Positions 36,252 through 45,895 are shown, counted from the stretch's first letter. The stretch is DNA of 64,000 nt from Thalassospira sp. MCCC 1A03138 (GCF_002115785.1 NZ_JFJY01000003.1:124001-188000); one strand, 5' to 3'. Notes: generated by a model not told the origin, from the sequence alone. Translations and numbers: made by a program.

Positions 36252-37001
36252 TTAATCCGTGTCTGCTGATCGCCAGATATGGCTTACCAATCTGTCGCGG
36301 GCAGCAACGGGCTTTACACCTTTTGCCTCAAAAATATCGCGATGAATGAAAAATCCGGTCAGTTTTATCCCTTGGCGAAACTGTTCACTCAATCCCTGAT
36401 CTCGGCTGCTTTGTGCGGCCCTGCCTGCGGCAAGGAATGCCGGTAACGGCAACAAGCGATCACGATATGCCGTTCCTGCGGCCTCGGAAACGGCCCGACC
36501 GCTTTTTGGGGATACGAAGCAAAGGTCATCGGCCACATCCGTTGCCGCACAACGATCAAGGCTGAGCCCATAGCCAAGCTCGTCAAGCAATCCGACTTCC
36601 CATCGGATGTAAGACGCCAGCCATTGCTCTGTCTTGAGGGCCGAAAGCAGTGCAACCGTTCCCTGATACAATGCGGTGTGCGCTTCGCGTTCTGGCAATG
36701 TGACTTCCAGCATCGCACAGGCCGAACTCAACGCCATCAAAGGCCCGGGAGATAACAGCAAATCGGCAACATGCGCGCCGGTCAGTTCGCAACGGAACTG
36801 CCCCAGATGTTCTGATAATCTGGCAGACCATCCGACACGAACTTCATTCCCCGGCTCCAGCGTACCGCGCATGGATTTGCTGGTCGCACCACGCACCATG
36901 CCTGCATATCGACCATAGTCGCGCGTCAGCACCGACAACCGGACCGAGTTCTCACCGAGCTTACGTGTGGAAAGGACGATCGCATCATCACGCCAGTCCA
37001 T
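36252..37001 (-). CDS. recO: DNA repair protein RecO
   Basis: RecO helps load RecA on gapped DNA in the RecFOR pathway. The 249-residue protein has the N-terminal OB-fold segment MDWRDDAIVLSTRKLGENSV and YGRYAGMVRGATSKSMRGTLEPGN (in parts). A helical C-terminal domain includes YIRWEVGLLDELGYGLSLDRCA. Vertebrate-type zinc cysteines are not complete, as in many proteobacterial RecO proteins. It lies directly after the two small membrane-protein genes (9-base gap) and is the third gene downstream of era, an order common in Alphaproteobacteria apart from the small genes. Confidence 0.92.
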   Translation of the reverse strand: MDWRDDAIVLSTRKLGENSVRLSVLTRDYGRYAGMVRGATSKSMRGTLEPGNEVRVGWSARLSEHLGQFRCELTGAHVADLLLSPGPLMALSSACAMLEVTLPEREAHTALYQGTVALLSALKTEQWLASYIRWEVGLLDELGYGLSLDRCAATDVADDLCFVSPKSGRAVSEAAGTAYRDRLLPLPAFLAAGRAAQSSRDQGLSEQFRQGIKLTGFFIHRDIFEAKGVKPVAARDRLVSHIWRSADTD

Positions 37002-37010
37002 CCTGCACCT

Positions 37011-37178
37011 CTAGAAAAAGCCGCGCGGCACGATCAGACGGGTAACAAGAAAGAAAAGCCCGACAAGGCTGGATGCAAGACAGATGAACGCAACAATAAA
37101 AACAATACGTTTCAATGTATTGCTGCCTTCGACTTGATCGATTGCATCATCAATCGGGTCATTGTCGTGCCTGGTCAT
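37011..37178 (-). CDS. Uncharacterised membrane microprotein (55 residues)
   Basis: Starting at the ATG at 37178, which overlaps the stop of the preceding gene as TAATG, the product begins MTRHDNDPIDDAIDQVEGSN. It has an acidic N-terminus, then a long hydrophobic stretch at about 23-48 (VFIVAFICLASSLVGLFFLV) and a basic end RLIVPRGFF. A single-pass or hairpin inner-membrane protein is expected. I do not recognise a family. It sits between era and recO, coupled to another small membrane-protein gene, in a block of otherwise universal genes. The overlap and the clean hydrophobic pattern support a real gene. Confidence 0.65.
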   Translation of the reverse strand: MTRHDNDPIDDAIDQVEGSNTLKRIVFIVAFICLASSLVGLFFLVTRLIVPRGFF

Positions 37179-37408
37179 TACGACGGTCCATTTCCATTCA
37201 AACGCCAAAGCAACCCAAGCACAAAGGTGGCAATAGCCGCCAACAGTGCCAACAGATTAACCGGGCGCGAAAGGAATGATTTGTCGCGCTCGATACGTTC
37301 ACCATCATGCCGGTAACGGAATGGTCGCCGGGCAACACGTGCAACGATCATCGCGGCAACGGCACCAACGACGATCAACACTATTCCCCATAAAGATCCG
37401 TTTTCCAT
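37178..37408 (-). CDS. Uncharacterised two-pass membrane microprotein (76 residues)
   Basis: The product starts MENGSLWGIVLIVVGAVAAM. It has two hydrophobic segments at about 6-25 and 51-71, joined by a very basic loop (ARRPFRYRHDGERIERDKSF). By the positive-inside rule the loop is cytoplasmic and both ends periplasmic. It ends LLWRLNGNGPS. The ATG at 37408 is used; an in-frame TTG lies two codons upstream. The stop overlaps the next small gene as TAATG. It begins 50 bases after the era stop. No family is recognised; its position suggests co-expression with era and recO. Confidence 0.68.
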   Translation of the reverse strand: MENGSLWGIVLIVVGAVAAMIVARVARRPFRYRHDGERIERDKSFLSRPVNLLALLAAIATFVLGLLWRLNGNGPS

Positions 37409-37458
37409 ATCCAAACCTGCTGGCAGGGCAAATGTGCGTTACACTAACGCGATGTGCG

Positions 37459-38397
37459 TCAAGCGTTGGGGTCAAGTCCCCACATGGCAAAGCGATTAGG
37501 GTCGTCGCCCCAATTTTCACGCACCTTGACGAACAGGAACAGATGAACCCGACGTTCGAAAATCGCTTCAAGTTCCTTTCTGGCATCACTGCCAAGGGCC
37601 TTGATGCGCTTGCCGCCTTTACCAAGGATGATGGCTTTCTGGCCCTCGCGCTCGACGAAAATCGTCTGCTCCAGCTTGACGGAACCATCCTTGCGCTCTT
37701 CCCACAGTTCGGTTTCGACCGTTGCGGAATACGGCAATTCCTGCTGTAGCTGATAATAAAGCTTTTCGCGCGTGATCTCGGCCGCCAGCAACCGCAACGG
37801 CATATCCGAAACGTCGTCTTCCGGGAACATCCACGGACCATCGGGCATCTTTGCGGCAAGGAAATTCACCAGATCCTGCGTACCAGAACCCTTTTTGGCC
37901 GAAATCATGAAGACATCGGTGAAAACTTCCTCGGCAAAGAATTCCTGCGACAGACGCAGCAGCTTTTCCTTGTCGGCAACCTTGTCGACCTTGTTCATCG
38001 CCAGAATGGCTTTGCGATTCTGGGATTTAAGCTGATCAATGATCGCGCGCACCTCGTCGGTGATCCCTGCCCCGGCATCAATCACCAGAACGACAAGATC
38101 GGCATCATCCGCACCGTTCCACGCAGCTTTGACCATCGCACGGTCTAGGCGGCGCTTCGGCGCAAAAATGCCTGGCGTGTCGATAAATACCAGCTGCGCA
38201 TCCTCGGTCATGACAATGCCGCGCACACGCGTACGTGTCGTCTGCACCTTGGGTGAGACGATGGATACTTTCGTGCCAACAAGCTGATTGAGCAGTGTCG
38301 ATTTTCCGGCATTCGGCGCCCCGACAAGTGCGACAAAGCCGCAACGCTGCTGATAAGGTAATCTGTCTTCGTTCACCGGTGTGGGAACCTCATTCAT
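37459..38397 (-). CDS. era: GTPase Era
   Basis: Era binds the 3' end of 16S rRNA and is needed for small-subunit maturation. The 312-residue protein has G1 GAPNAGKS at 26-33, G3 DTPG in FIDTPGIFAPK, and G4 NKVD in ILAMNKVDKVA. The C-terminal KH domain includes IFVEREGQKAIILGKGGKRIKALG (in parts) with the GKGG loop. The start overlaps the last codons of rnc by 8 bases in another frame, a classic rnc-era coupling that links rRNA processing with ribosome assembly. A short N-terminal extension of about 15 residues is normal in this group. Confidence 0.96.
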   Translation of the reverse strand: MNEVPTPVNEDRLPYQQRCGFVALVGAPNAGKSTLLNQLVGTKVSIVSPKVQTTRTRVRGIVMTEDAQLVFIDTPGIFAPKRRLDRAMVKAAWNGADDADLVVLVIDAGAGITDEVRAIIDQLKSQNRKAILAMNKVDKVADKEKLLRLSQEFFAEEVFTDVFMISAKKGSGTQDLVNFLAAKMPDGPWMFPEDDVSDMPLRLLAAEITREKLYYQLQQELPYSATVETELWEERKDGSVKLEQTIFVEREGQKAIILGKGGKRIKALGSDARKELEAIFERRVHLFLFVKVRENWGDDPNRFAMWGLDPNA

Positions 38398-39073
38398 GGT
38401 TCAGTGTATCCAACATCAATTGAGCGGCCAGTTGTTCCGCCTCGCGTTTCGATTTGCCCTCGGCCTTTACGCTTTCACCGTCTCCGGTGCTCAGTTCGAT
38501 GGTAAAGACAGGTGCATGCGCGGGGCCCTGACGACCGACCATTTCATATTTGGGCAATGGCTTGCCACGTCCCTGCAAAAGTTCCTGCAATCGGGTTTTG
38601 GCATCTTGCGGCGGCTTGGGCGCTTCATCGAGAAGCGGCAGCCAAAGCCGTTCGATAAATTCTCTTGCCGGTTCCAGCCCACCGTCAAGATAGAGTGCGG
38701 CAATCACCGCCTCCATGCAATCAGATAAAATGGCGGGATTGGTATCCGCACCGGCGGCACGTTCGCCTTTTGCCATCTGGATATGACTGCCAAGGCCGAT
38801 CTGCTGCGCCAGTCTGGCAAGCGTTTCACGACGGACCAGCGCGACAAAACGCTTGGCCATCGCGCCTTCGCGCTCGCGCCCGAAACGGGTATAAAGCATT
38901 TCGGCAACAACCAGCCCCAGAACCCTATCGCCCAGAAACTCCAGCCGTTCGTTGCCGCCGCTTAACGCATCCTTGCCTTTGGCGGCACTGCGATGCGTCA
39001 ACGCCACCCGAAGCAAATCGGGTTGCGCAAACTCGTGATCAATCTCGGCAATCAATGGCACCGTTTCGGCCAT
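38390..39073 (-). CDS. rnc: Ribonuclease III
   Basis: RNase III cuts double-stranded RNA, including rRNA precursors. The 227-residue protein has the catalytic signature NERLEFLGDRVLGLV (41-55), whose acidic residues bind magnesium, and the second acidic cluster SDCMEAVIAALYLDGG. The double-stranded RNA-binding domain is at about 156-225 (KTRLQELLQGRGKPLPKYEMV). The start overlaps the lepB stop as TGATG and the 3' end overlaps era. lepB-rnc-era is a conserved operon. Confidence 0.96.
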   Translation of the reverse strand: MAETVPLIAEIDHEFAQPDLLRVALTHRSAAKGKDALSGGNERLEFLGDRVLGLVVAEMLYTRFGREREGAMAKRFVALVRRETLARLAQQIGLGSHIQMAKGERAAGADTNPAILSDCMEAVIAALYLDGGLEPAREFIERLWLPLLDEAPKPPQDAKTRLQELLQGRGKPLPKYEMVGRQGPAHAPVFTIELSTGDGESVKAEGKSKREAEQLAAQLMLDTLNHE

Positions 39074-39819
39074 CAGTTGACCCCCTGGAACAGCCGGTCA
39101 AACCTGATGCTGCCCAAGTCATAGATCGGCTGGGAACTGTCTTTGGAATAGAACAGGAATTCAGCACGTCCCACGAGATTCTCGATCGGGACAAACCGGA
39201 AGCGCGACGGGAAGGCCCGGCTATCCGCCGAATTGTCGCGGTTATCGCCCATCATGAAGAAATGCCCTTCGGGGACAGTAAACGGTTCGGTGTTATCGCT
39301 TGGCCCCTGATCGCCAAAGATTTCGAGGATACGATGAACCTTACCATTCGGAAGTGTTTCGATATATTGCGGAACGGCAATCGCCTGCCCGCTGCCATCG
39401 GTCAGGATATAATCTTCGATCCGGTCACGTTCTACCGTCTGGCCATTAATCAGCAACCGGCCATTGGTGACCTGAACCGTATCGCCCGGCAGGCCGATAA
39501 CGCGTTTGATGTAATCCTGCGACGGATCAGCAGGCAGTTTGAAAACCACCACATCGCCGCGTTCCGGTTCGGACGACATGATACGACCGGGAATCAGCGG
39601 CACGCTGAACGGCAGGCTGTGCTTTGAATATCCATAGGAAAATTTCGACACAAACAAATAGTCGCCAACCAGCAAGGTCGGGATCATCGAACCGGATGGA
39701 ATATTAAACGGTTCGAAGGCGAATGTCCGAACCAGAAGCGCGATCACAATGGCCCAGAAAACGGTTTTGAAGGTGTCCAGAAGTCCACCCGTTTTCTTCT
39801 TTTGCACTAGCTTTTCCAT
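39073..39819 (-). CDS. lepB: Signal peptidase I
   Basis: LepB removes signal peptides on the outer face of the inner membrane. The 248-residue protein has one N-terminal membrane segment (about residues 15-33). The catalytic dyad is S44 in NIPSGSMIPTLLVGDYLFV and K105 in DYIKRVIGLPGD. The GDNRDNSADSRAF box is in the C-terminal half. Alphaproteobacterial forms are shorter than E. coli LepB, which has two membrane segments. It lies between acpS (30 bases upstream) and rnc (overlapping). Confidence 0.95.
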   Translation of the reverse strand: MEKLVQKKKTGGLLDTFKTVFWAIVIALLVRTFAFEPFNIPSGSMIPTLLVGDYLFVSKFSYGYSKHSLPFSVPLIPGRIMSSEPERGDVVVFKLPADPSQDYIKRVIGLPGDTVQVTNGRLLINGQTVERDRIEDYILTDGSGQAIAVPQYIETLPNGKVHRILEIFGDQGPSDNTEPFTVPEGHFFMMGDNRDNSADSRAFPSRFRFVPIENLVGRAEFLFYSKDSSQPIYDLGSIRFDRLFQGVN

Positions 39820-39849
39820 TCAGTATTTAAACCAATCACTTTTTGCCAA

Positions 39850-40245
39850 TCAATCGGCCGAAATTACAACGACCGCATTCGCCAGCGGGTATTCGTCTGT
39901 CAGCGTTACATAAACTGATGCAACTTTTCCCTCTGGCGTCAATTCTTCAAGTCTTTTCAGCGCCCCGTCAATCAGGACCATGTCGGGTTTGCCGCTCGGC
40001 TGGTGCACAACACCCATCGTGCTGTGATACACGCCACGACGAAACCCCGTACCCAACGCCTTGGAACAGGCTTCCTTTGCCGCAAACGACATCGCCAGTG
40101 ACGATGCCGTGCGATGCGGGCGACGTTTGGCACGCGCGATCTCGACGTCGGTGAAAACACGGTTCATGAAACGCTCGCCATGGCGTTCCAGCGCGGTTTC
40201 AATCCGCCGGATATCACACAGATCGGTACCAATGCCAATAATCAT
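39850..40245 (-). CDS. acpS: Holo-[acyl-carrier-protein] synthase
   Basis: AcpS transfers the phosphopantetheine arm from CoA to acyl carrier protein. The 131-residue length is standard. Metal and CoA binding are set by D8 in GIGTDLCDIRR and the glutamate in FAAKEACSKALGTGF. The C-terminal beta region reads VYVTLTDEYPLANAVVVIS. The ATG overlaps the pdxJ stop as TAATG. pdxJ-acpS adjacency is conserved across Proteobacteria. Confidence 0.96.
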   Translation of the reverse strand: MIIGIGTDLCDIRRIETALERHGERFMNRVFTDVEIARAKRRPHRTASSLAMSFAAKEACSKALGTGFRRGVYHSTMGVVHQPSGKPDMVLIDGALKRLEELTPEGKVASVYVTLTDEYPLANAVVVISAD

Positions 40246-40991
40246 TATTGGTCGCCACTTTCCTGACGTGCCTCATCCATCAACCGGCGCATTTCCGCGA
40301 TACTGTTTTCAAGCCCGGTGAAGACGGCCTCGCCGATCAGAAAATGCCCGATATTGAGTTCGGCAATCTCGGGCATCGCCGCAATTGGCGAAACGGTATC
40401 AAAGCCCAGACCATGCCCGGCATGCACTTCAAGGCCGATGCCTGCACCATAACGCACGGCATCCCGAATCCGGTCCAGTTCGCGCGCCTGTGCGGCACCG
40501 GTTGCTTCGCAATAGGCACCCGTATGGATTTCGACAACAGGCGCGCCAAGATGTCTGGCCGCATCGAGCTGCGCCTTCGATGCTTCGATAAACAGCGATA
40601 CCCGAATACCGGCAGCCCCCAGTTCGGCAACATACCTTTTCAGGTGATTGTGACCACCCGCCGCATCCAGGCCGCCTTCCGTCGTGCGTTCTTCACGCTT
40701 CTCCGGAACAATGCAGGCCGCATTGGGTTTTGCCGCAATCGCAATGGCCAGCATTTCATCGGTTGCCGCCATTTCGAAATTCAGCGGAAGATCAATTTCC
40801 GCACGCAACCGCTTGATATCGTTATCGGAAATATGGCGACGATCTTCGCGCAAATGGGCCGTGATACCGTCAGCGCCAGCCTTTGCGGCCAGCTTGGCGG
40901 CCCGGACCGGATCGGGATGCGCCCCACCCCGCGCATTGCGGATCGTGGCAACGTGGTCGATATTCACACCCAGTCTTAATTTCGCACTCAT
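40245..40991 (-). CDS. pdxJ: Pyridoxine 5'-phosphate synthase
   Basis: PdxJ condenses deoxyxylulose 5-phosphate with aminoacetone phosphate to give pyridoxine 5'-phosphate. The 248-residue TIM barrel starts with [18 protein letters not shown], the family signature including the active-site histidine. Further conserved segments are [34 protein letters not shown]-like [11 protein letters not shown] and [10 protein letters not shown]. It is coupled at both ends: ATGA with the DUF2062 gene upstream and TAATG with acpS downstream. Confidence 0.96.
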   Translation of the reverse strand: MSAKLRLGVNIDHVATIRNARGGAHPDPVRAAKLAAKAGADGITAHLREDRRHISDNDIKRLRAEIDLPLNFEMAATDEMLAIAIAAKPNAACIVPEKREERTTEGGLDAAGGHNHLKRYVAELGAAGIRVSLFIEASKAQLDAARHLGAPVVEIHTGAYCEATGAAQARELDRIRDAVRYGAGIGLEVHAGHGLGFDTVSPIAAMPEIAELNIGHFLIGEAVFTGLENSIAEMRRLMDEARQESGDQ

Positions 40992-41698
40992 TGCGTCTCA
41001 TCCTGCTTTTTGGTGGCGCTGGCCGTTGCCGAACCGATTTTCTTTTTGGCACTTTCAAGCATCGGTCCAAGACCGTGGCGTTCGGATGTTTTCATCCGGC
41101 GCAGAATGCGATTGTGACGATAGATGACCACGGCCCGACGTACCGGGAAGTAAAACAGCATCCAGACGACAAGTGAAGTGGGAACACACCCGACCATCAT
41201 CGGCCAGATAATATCGACAATACTGCCCCACAACTGGCCAAGCTGGGCCTGGTCGGCTGTATCCCAGTGACCGAAAATCAGGCCACCACCGATATAGCTT
41301 AATCCCATGACCACAAAGTCCCACAGGACGGCCATGTTGAAATGCACGGTATCCGCGGCACGATCAACGCCAAGGATCCAGTTCCCGCAGGTATATAGCC
41401 ACAGCCATATGAACGGGAATGTCCAGGGATTGCCGACAATGGTCCCCAGCAGTGACGCCACCAGATTGCTGCGCGTCAGCATGCTCAATAGTGCCGAAAG
41501 GACAAAATGGAAGCCGATAAACGGGGTAAAGGATATTGCCGCCCCAATGGCAAAGCCCGAAGCAATGCTATAGGGCGTCCCCGGAAGTCGCGCGACCCGA
41601 TGAGCGAAATATCGCGAAGACCTACGCCAGCCGCCGCGCGGCCAAAGCACATTTCTTATGCGTTGAAAAGATGTCGGTTTGATACGGCGCCGGAACAT
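40988..41698 (-). CDS. DUF2062 family membrane protein
   Basis: A 236-residue inner-membrane protein. The DUF2062 core lies at about residues 20-180, with [40 protein letters not shown] and [12 protein letters not shown] near the end. Two to four hydrophobic segments are visible, along with very basic N-terminal and C-terminal stretches. The biochemical role of DUF2062 proteins is not established. The position between rel and pdxJ is usual for Alphaproteobacteria. Its stop overlaps the pdxJ start as ATGA. Confidence 0.9.
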   Translation of the reverse strand: MFRRRIKPTSFQRIRNVLWPRGGWRRSSRYFAHRVARLPGTPYSIASGFAIGAAISFTPFIGFHFVLSALLSMLTRSNLVASLLGTIVGNPWTFPFIWLWLYTCGNWILGVDRAADTVHFNMAVLWDFVVMGLSYIGGGLIFGHWDTADQAQLGQLWGSIVDIIWPMMVGCVPTSLVVWMLFYFPVRRAVVIYRHNRILRRMKTSERHGLGPMLESAKKKIGSATASATKKQDETQ

Positions 41699-41829
41699 GC
41701 AGGATCAATTCATAGGCCAAACGGGACAGGCATAAAACAGGAGTGACATATGCGTAAGTGCTAGCCGCCCGAATGGCAAGGCTTTTGCGCCCGATTTTCC
41801 CAAAAGGCGAACTCCTTCACAATCCTGTT

Positions 41830-43971
41830 TCATCCGCGTGCACGCTCAACGGTGTTGACCACAGGTGTCGCGCGCAGTGCCGCGATAATGTTGGTCAGAT
41901 GTTTGACGTCAACCACATCAATATCGATCAGCATTTCAAAGAAATCCTGCGTGCGGTTGGTGAAGCGAAGGTTGGTGATGTTGCCGTGGTTTTTGGCAAT
42001 CACACTGGTAATGGAACTGAGGGCCCCCTGTTCATGGCCAACCGTAAGGCCAAGGCGGCCGATGAAATGTTCCGGCTCACCATCATTATCCCAGCCGACA
42101 TCAAGCCAGCGTTCCGGCTGTTCGGTAAAGGTTTCAAGTGTATCGCAATCAATCGTGTGAATGGTAACGCCCTTGCCGGTCGTGACGATCCCGACAATGC
42201 GGTCCCCCGGCAACGGATGGCAGCAACCGGCATAATGCACGGCCATTCCCGGTATCAGCCCCTTAAGCGGTATGGCGTGATCATGCTTGCGGTTTCGCGC
42301 ACGCTCATGCGGGATCACTTTCCGGGCGGTTTCGACGTCCTTTGAGCCCGGGAACACCGCATGCACGACTTCCCGACCGGTATGATGTCCCGCACCAACA
42401 GACGCCAGAAGCGTATCAACGCTAGGCATTTTGAAGATTTTCAATACGCCATCAATGGCCTTGTCAGAATAGTCATAACCTTCCTGGCGGAATGCCTTCT
42501 GCAGGATGGCTTTCCCAAGGTCCTTGTATTGATCGTCCTGTTGCTGCCGGATAAAGCGGCGAATACGCGCGCGCGCCTTGCCTGTAACTACGAAGCGCTC
42601 CCATGTCGGATTCGGGGTCTGCGCCTTCGAGGTGACAATTTCGATCTGATCACCATTGTTCAGCGTCGTGCGCAACGGTACCATCGCACCGTTGACCTTC
42701 GCCCCGACACATGTGTCGCCGATATGGGTGTGGATCATGTATGCGAAATCAACCGGCGTCGCACCAGCAGGCAGGGCAATCACATCGCCCTTGGGGCTGA
42801 AACAGAATACCTGATCCTGGAACATCGCCAGCTTGGTATGTTCCAGAAACTCTTCGGGCTCGGAGGCGTGCTCAAGGATATCAAGCAGATCACGCAGCCA
42901 GCGATACTGAACGCCTTCCTTGTTTTCATCCCCGCTGCCCTGTTTATAGGCCCAGTGCGCGGCAACACCGTTTTCGTTGACCTCGTGCATCTGCCGGGTG
43001 CGTATCTGCACCTCGATACGATGGTTTTCAGGGCCAAGGACGGTGGTATGGATGGATCGGTAGCCGTTCGGCTTGGGTGTTGATATGTAATCCTTGAACC
43101 GGCCCGGCACGACTTTGTAGTTGGCATGCAGATAGCCAAGAACCTCGTAGCATTGCGGCATGTCCTCGACCAGAACACGGAACGCCATGATATCGGACAG
43201 TTCACCAAAGGTGATGTTCTTGCGCTGCATCTTCTGCCAGATCGAATATGGCCGTTTTTCACGCCCGTAAATATCGACCGACAGCCCCTGGCGGCTGATG
43301 ACGTCTTTTAGCTCGGTAACGATGCGGTTGACGACATTGTCGTCCTTCTCGCGCAGGAATTCCAGCCGGGCGCGGATCGAATCACGTGCTTCGGGATTGA
43401 TATGCTGAAAGGCAAGATCCTGCAGCTCTTCCTTGATGTCATGCATACCGATGCGTTCGGCAAGCGGCGCATAAATCTCAAGCGTTTCTGCCGCAATGCG
43501 CACCCGTTTTTCCGGCTTCGGGATATAATGCAGCGTGCGCATGTTATGCAGACGGTCGGCAAGCTTCACCAGAAGAACACGGATGTCCTCGGACATCGCC
43601 AGCAACAGCTTGCGGAAATTCTCCGCCTGCTTTGAATCGGCAGATTTCAGTTCAATCTGCGTCAGCTTGGTCACACCATCGACCAGCTTCATGATGTTGC
43701 TGCCAAACAGCTTGGTAATTTCCTGCGGCGTTGCGTCGGTGTCTTCGATGGTGTCGTGCAGCAGCGCCGTGATGATCGTGTCGCAGTCCAGCTTGTAGTT
43801 CGTCAGGATACCTGCAACTTCGATCGGATGGGAAAAATACGGGTCGCCATTGGCACGCTTTTGCGAACCATGTTTCTGGGTCGCATAGACATATGCCCGG
43901 TTCAGCGATGTTTCGCATGCATCCGGATCATAGGCCTTAACCCGTTCCACAAGTTCGTATTGGCGCATCAT
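41830..43971 (-). CDS. rsh: Bifunctional (p)ppGpp synthetase/hydrolase RelA/SpoT
   Basis: The single Rsh protein makes and degrades the alarmone (p)ppGpp. In the 713 residues the order is as follows. The HD hydrolase domain carries H72-D73 and E76-D77 in LLHDTIEDTD. The synthetase domain has GYRSIHTTVLGPE with preserved catalytic context. A TGS domain follows (CFSPKGDVIALPAGATPVDFA), and a C-terminal ACT domain ends the protein. Both catalytic centres look intact, as expected when only one long Rsh is present. It starts at a double ATG. It lies downstream of rpoZ on the same strand, after a terminator-like hairpin. Confidence 0.95.
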   Translation of the reverse strand: MMRQYELVERVKAYDPDACETSLNRAYVYATQKHGSQKRANGDPYFSHPIEVAGILTNYKLDCDTIITALLHDTIEDTDATPQEITKLFGSNIMKLVDGVTKLTQIELKSADSKQAENFRKLLLAMSEDIRVLLVKLADRLHNMRTLHYIPKPEKRVRIAAETLEIYAPLAERIGMHDIKEELQDLAFQHINPEARDSIRARLEFLREKDDNVVNRIVTELKDVISRQGLSVDIYGREKRPYSIWQKMQRKNITFGELSDIMAFRVLVEDMPQCYEVLGYLHANYKVVPGRFKDYISTPKPNGYRSIHTTVLGPENHRIEVQIRTRQMHEVNENGVAAHWAYKQGSGDENKEGVQYRWLRDLLDILEHASEPEEFLEHTKLAMFQDQVFCFSPKGDVIALPAGATPVDFAYMIHTHIGDTCVGAKVNGAMVPLRTTLNNGDQIEIVTSKAQTPNPTWERFVVTGKARARIRRFIRQQQDDQYKDLGKAILQKAFRQEGYDYSDKAIDGVLKIFKMPSVDTLLASVGAGHHTGREVVHAVFPGSKDVETARKVIPHERARNRKHDHAIPLKGLIPGMAVHYAGCCHPLPGDRIVGIVTTGKGVTIHTIDCDTLETFTEQPERWLDVGWDNDGEPEHFIGRLGLTVGHEQGALSSITSVIAKNHGNITNLRFTNRTQDFFEMLIDIDVVDVKHLTNIIAALRATPVVNTVERARG

Positions 43972-44040
43972 TCAGTGGCTTCTCCGTATTCATCCAAAGG
44001 CCGAAATCCGGCCCTTTCATAAGATAGTACGATTTGGATA

Positions 44041-44076
44041 AAAAAAAGCCACGGAAGATAATCACCGTGGCTTTTC
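44041..44076. terminator. Hairpin between rpoZ and rsh
   Basis: The stem AAAAGCCACGG/CCGTGGCTTTT has T runs on both sides and lies 37 bases beyond the rpoZ stop and 70 bases before rsh. It would separate rpoZ transcription from rsh at least partly. Confidence 0.85.
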
Positions 44077-44112
44077 TTTTGAACTTTGCCTCAGAACAAA
44101 ATTTCTTTGGCC

Positions 44113-44451
44113 TTATTCGTCTTCATCAGCAGACGGAATGGTCACACCAACCGAGGCATCTTCAATTGCTTCTGCCATCAGTTTCGGACCAAAATCGTCT
44201 TCGGATTCTTCGGGTTCATCGACTTCAACATGCCGCTGCAGGCCGGAAACCATGCCATTGCGCAGATCGTCATAATCAACGGTCTGTTCTGCGATTTCAC
44301 GTAAAGCGACAACCGGGTTCTTGTCGTTGTCACGATCAATGGTCAGTTCGGCACCGGCCGAGATGTTGCGTGCACGCTGAGCTGCCAGCATCACGAGCTC
44401 GAAGCGGTTCGGAATCTTTTCAACGCAATCTTCGACGGTAACGCGCGCCAT
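44113..44451 (-). CDS. rpoZ: RNA polymerase omega subunit
   Basis: Omega assists assembly of RNA polymerase and mediates part of the ppGpp response. The protein starts [20 protein letters not shown] with a GGAG site upstream and is 112 residues. The conserved core [14 protein letters not shown] and [12 protein letters not shown] is in the first 70 residues. The acidic C-terminal tail ([10 protein letters not shown] and PSADEDE) is longer than in E. coli omega (91 residues), which is usual for Alphaproteobacteria. The rpoZ-rsh neighbourhood is widely conserved. Confidence 0.95.
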   Translation of the reverse strand: MARVTVEDCVEKIPNRFELVMLAAQRARNISAGAELTIDRDNDKNPVVALREIAEQTVDYDDLRNGMVSGLQRHVEVDEPEESEDDFGPKLMAEAIEDASVGVTIPSADEDE

Positions 44452-44567
44452 AAATGTCTCCAGAAATACTTTTGGGGTGTCCAGACCGGACTTTATAGCG
44501 TCGCATTTGCTTTGTTGCAACAGCGAAGCCATCGGGATGAACAGGTTTTTAGCGGATTTTTTGCATA

Positions 44568-45095
44568 TCAGGATTGTTTTCGGATTTCCTGATCCGTCGG
44601 AAGGTCCGATATCAGATCGTTAATCGACCGATGAAGTTGCGGATGATGCCATTCGGGCACGATATCGCGCAGCGGCAGCAGAACGAACGCCCGTTGGTGC
44701 ATGCGGGGATGGGGCACCTGAATGCCGCCCTCCTCGATCAGCAGATCATCCCCATAGGCAATTAGATCAAGATCAATCACCCGTGCTTCGTTTCTTTCGC
44801 GTCGAACGCGACCAAATTCCGCCTCGACATGGTGAAGACGCGCCAGAAGATCACGCGCACCCAAAGCGGTTTCAAGCCGCGCAACGCCGTTGACATACCA
44901 AGGCTGATCCGAAACCGGAACCGGTGCCGTCTCGTAGAACGGGGATACGTTTGCCACAGAAATGTCGCCATCCTCGGTCAATCGTCTAAGGGCTGCTTTC
45001 AATGTATCGGCTGGTGCCCCATATTCCTCCGTAGGAAGATTGGCGCCAAAGGCGATCAGAATCACCCTGTCATTACGGGCAGTATCGTTGTTCAT
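44568..45095 (-). CDS. folK: 2-amino-4-hydroxy-6-hydroxymethyldihydropteridine pyrophosphokinase
   Basis: FolK transfers pyrophosphate to the pterin precursor of folate. The 175-residue form begins with the ATG at 45095; an in-frame GTG lies five codons upstream, and neither has a strong ribosome site. Family motifs are [37 protein letters not shown] (in parts), and the metal-binding [19 protein letters not shown] with the two aspartates. [17 protein letters not shown] closes the fold. It lies upstream of rpoZ with about 115 bases between them. Confidence 0.93.
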   Translation of the reverse strand: MNNDTARNDRVILIAFGANLPTEEYGAPADTLKAALRRLTEDGDISVANVSPFYETAPVPVSDQPWYVNGVARLETALGARDLLARLHHVEAEFGRVRRERNEARVIDLDLIAYGDDLLIEEGGIQVPHPRMHQRAFVLLPLRDIVPEWHHPQLHRSINDLISDLPTDQEIRKQS

Positions 45096-45286
45096 GGTCG
45101 GCTTGCTCACGAAACTGGCTATTGCACATCATTTACGGGGATGCTGGCGCATAACTACGGAAGCGGCCCCGTTGTGTCCACGATATTTTCGCCCTTTCTT
45201 TGTGTGCAGTTGCACGGTAAAAAAGTCGGCGTTTCCCGAATTTTGGAAACGACATTATTAAAAAGCTATGTTTGAGGAATTTTCAG

Positions 45287-45895
45287 ATGATTTTTTACCC
45301 GCAGGAACGCATCGGGCTGTTCATTGACGGCTCGAACCTTTATGCCGCGGCCAGAGCACTTGGTTTCGACATAGATTACAAACGCTTACTTGATCTTTTT
45401 GCACAAAAAGGTCAACTGATCAGGGCCTTCTATTACACCGCACTGATCGAAGATCAGGAATATTCCCCCATCCGCCCGCTCGTCGACTGGCTTGACTATA
45501 ACGGCTACACCATGGTCACCAAACCGACCAAGGAATTCACCGATGCCGCAGGTCGCCGCAAGATCAAAGGCAACATGGATATCGAGCTGGCAATCGACGT
45601 GATGGAAATGGCACAACATCTTGATCATGTTGTTATTTTCTCCGGCGATGGCGATTTCCGCCGCCTTGTTGACGCTGTTCAGCGCAAAGGCGTTCGTGTC
45701 ACTGTTGTGTCGACCGTGAAATCAAATCCGCCAATGGTTGCCGATGAATTGCGTCGTCAGGCCGACAACTTTATCGAGCTGACGGAACTGGAAGGCACAA
45801 TCGCCCGCAAGGTTCAGCAGCGTCGCGAAGACGACCATCCGGATTTTGATGATCACCCGGAACATCCTGATCTGAATGAAATTGATTTCGATTAA
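45287..45895 (+). CDS. NYN-domain (LabA/DUF88-like) protein
   Basis: A 202-residue protein of the NYN group, related to PIN-type nucleases. The conserved acidic residues lie in IGLFIDGSNLYAAARALG, KGNMDIELAIDVMEMAQ and VIFSGDGDFRRLVDAVQRKG. That arrangement suggests a metal-dependent RNA-cleaving active site, though nuclease activity is shown for few members. The C-terminal 25 residues are rich in Asp, Glu, His and Pro. A GAGGA site precedes the ATG. Neighbours are uracil-DNA glycosylase and recQ on the same strand. The role in Alphaproteobacteria is not defined. Confidence 0.88.
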   Translation: MIFYPQERIGLFIDGSNLYAAARALGFDIDYKRLLDLFAQKGQLIRAFYYTALIEDQEYSPIRPLVDWLDYNGYTMVTKPTKEFTDAAGRRKIKGNMDIELAIDVMEMAQHLDHVVIFSGDGDFRRLVDAVQRKGVRVTVVSTVKSNPPMVADELRRQADNFIELTELEGTIARKVQQRREDDHPDFDDHPEHPDLNEIDFD

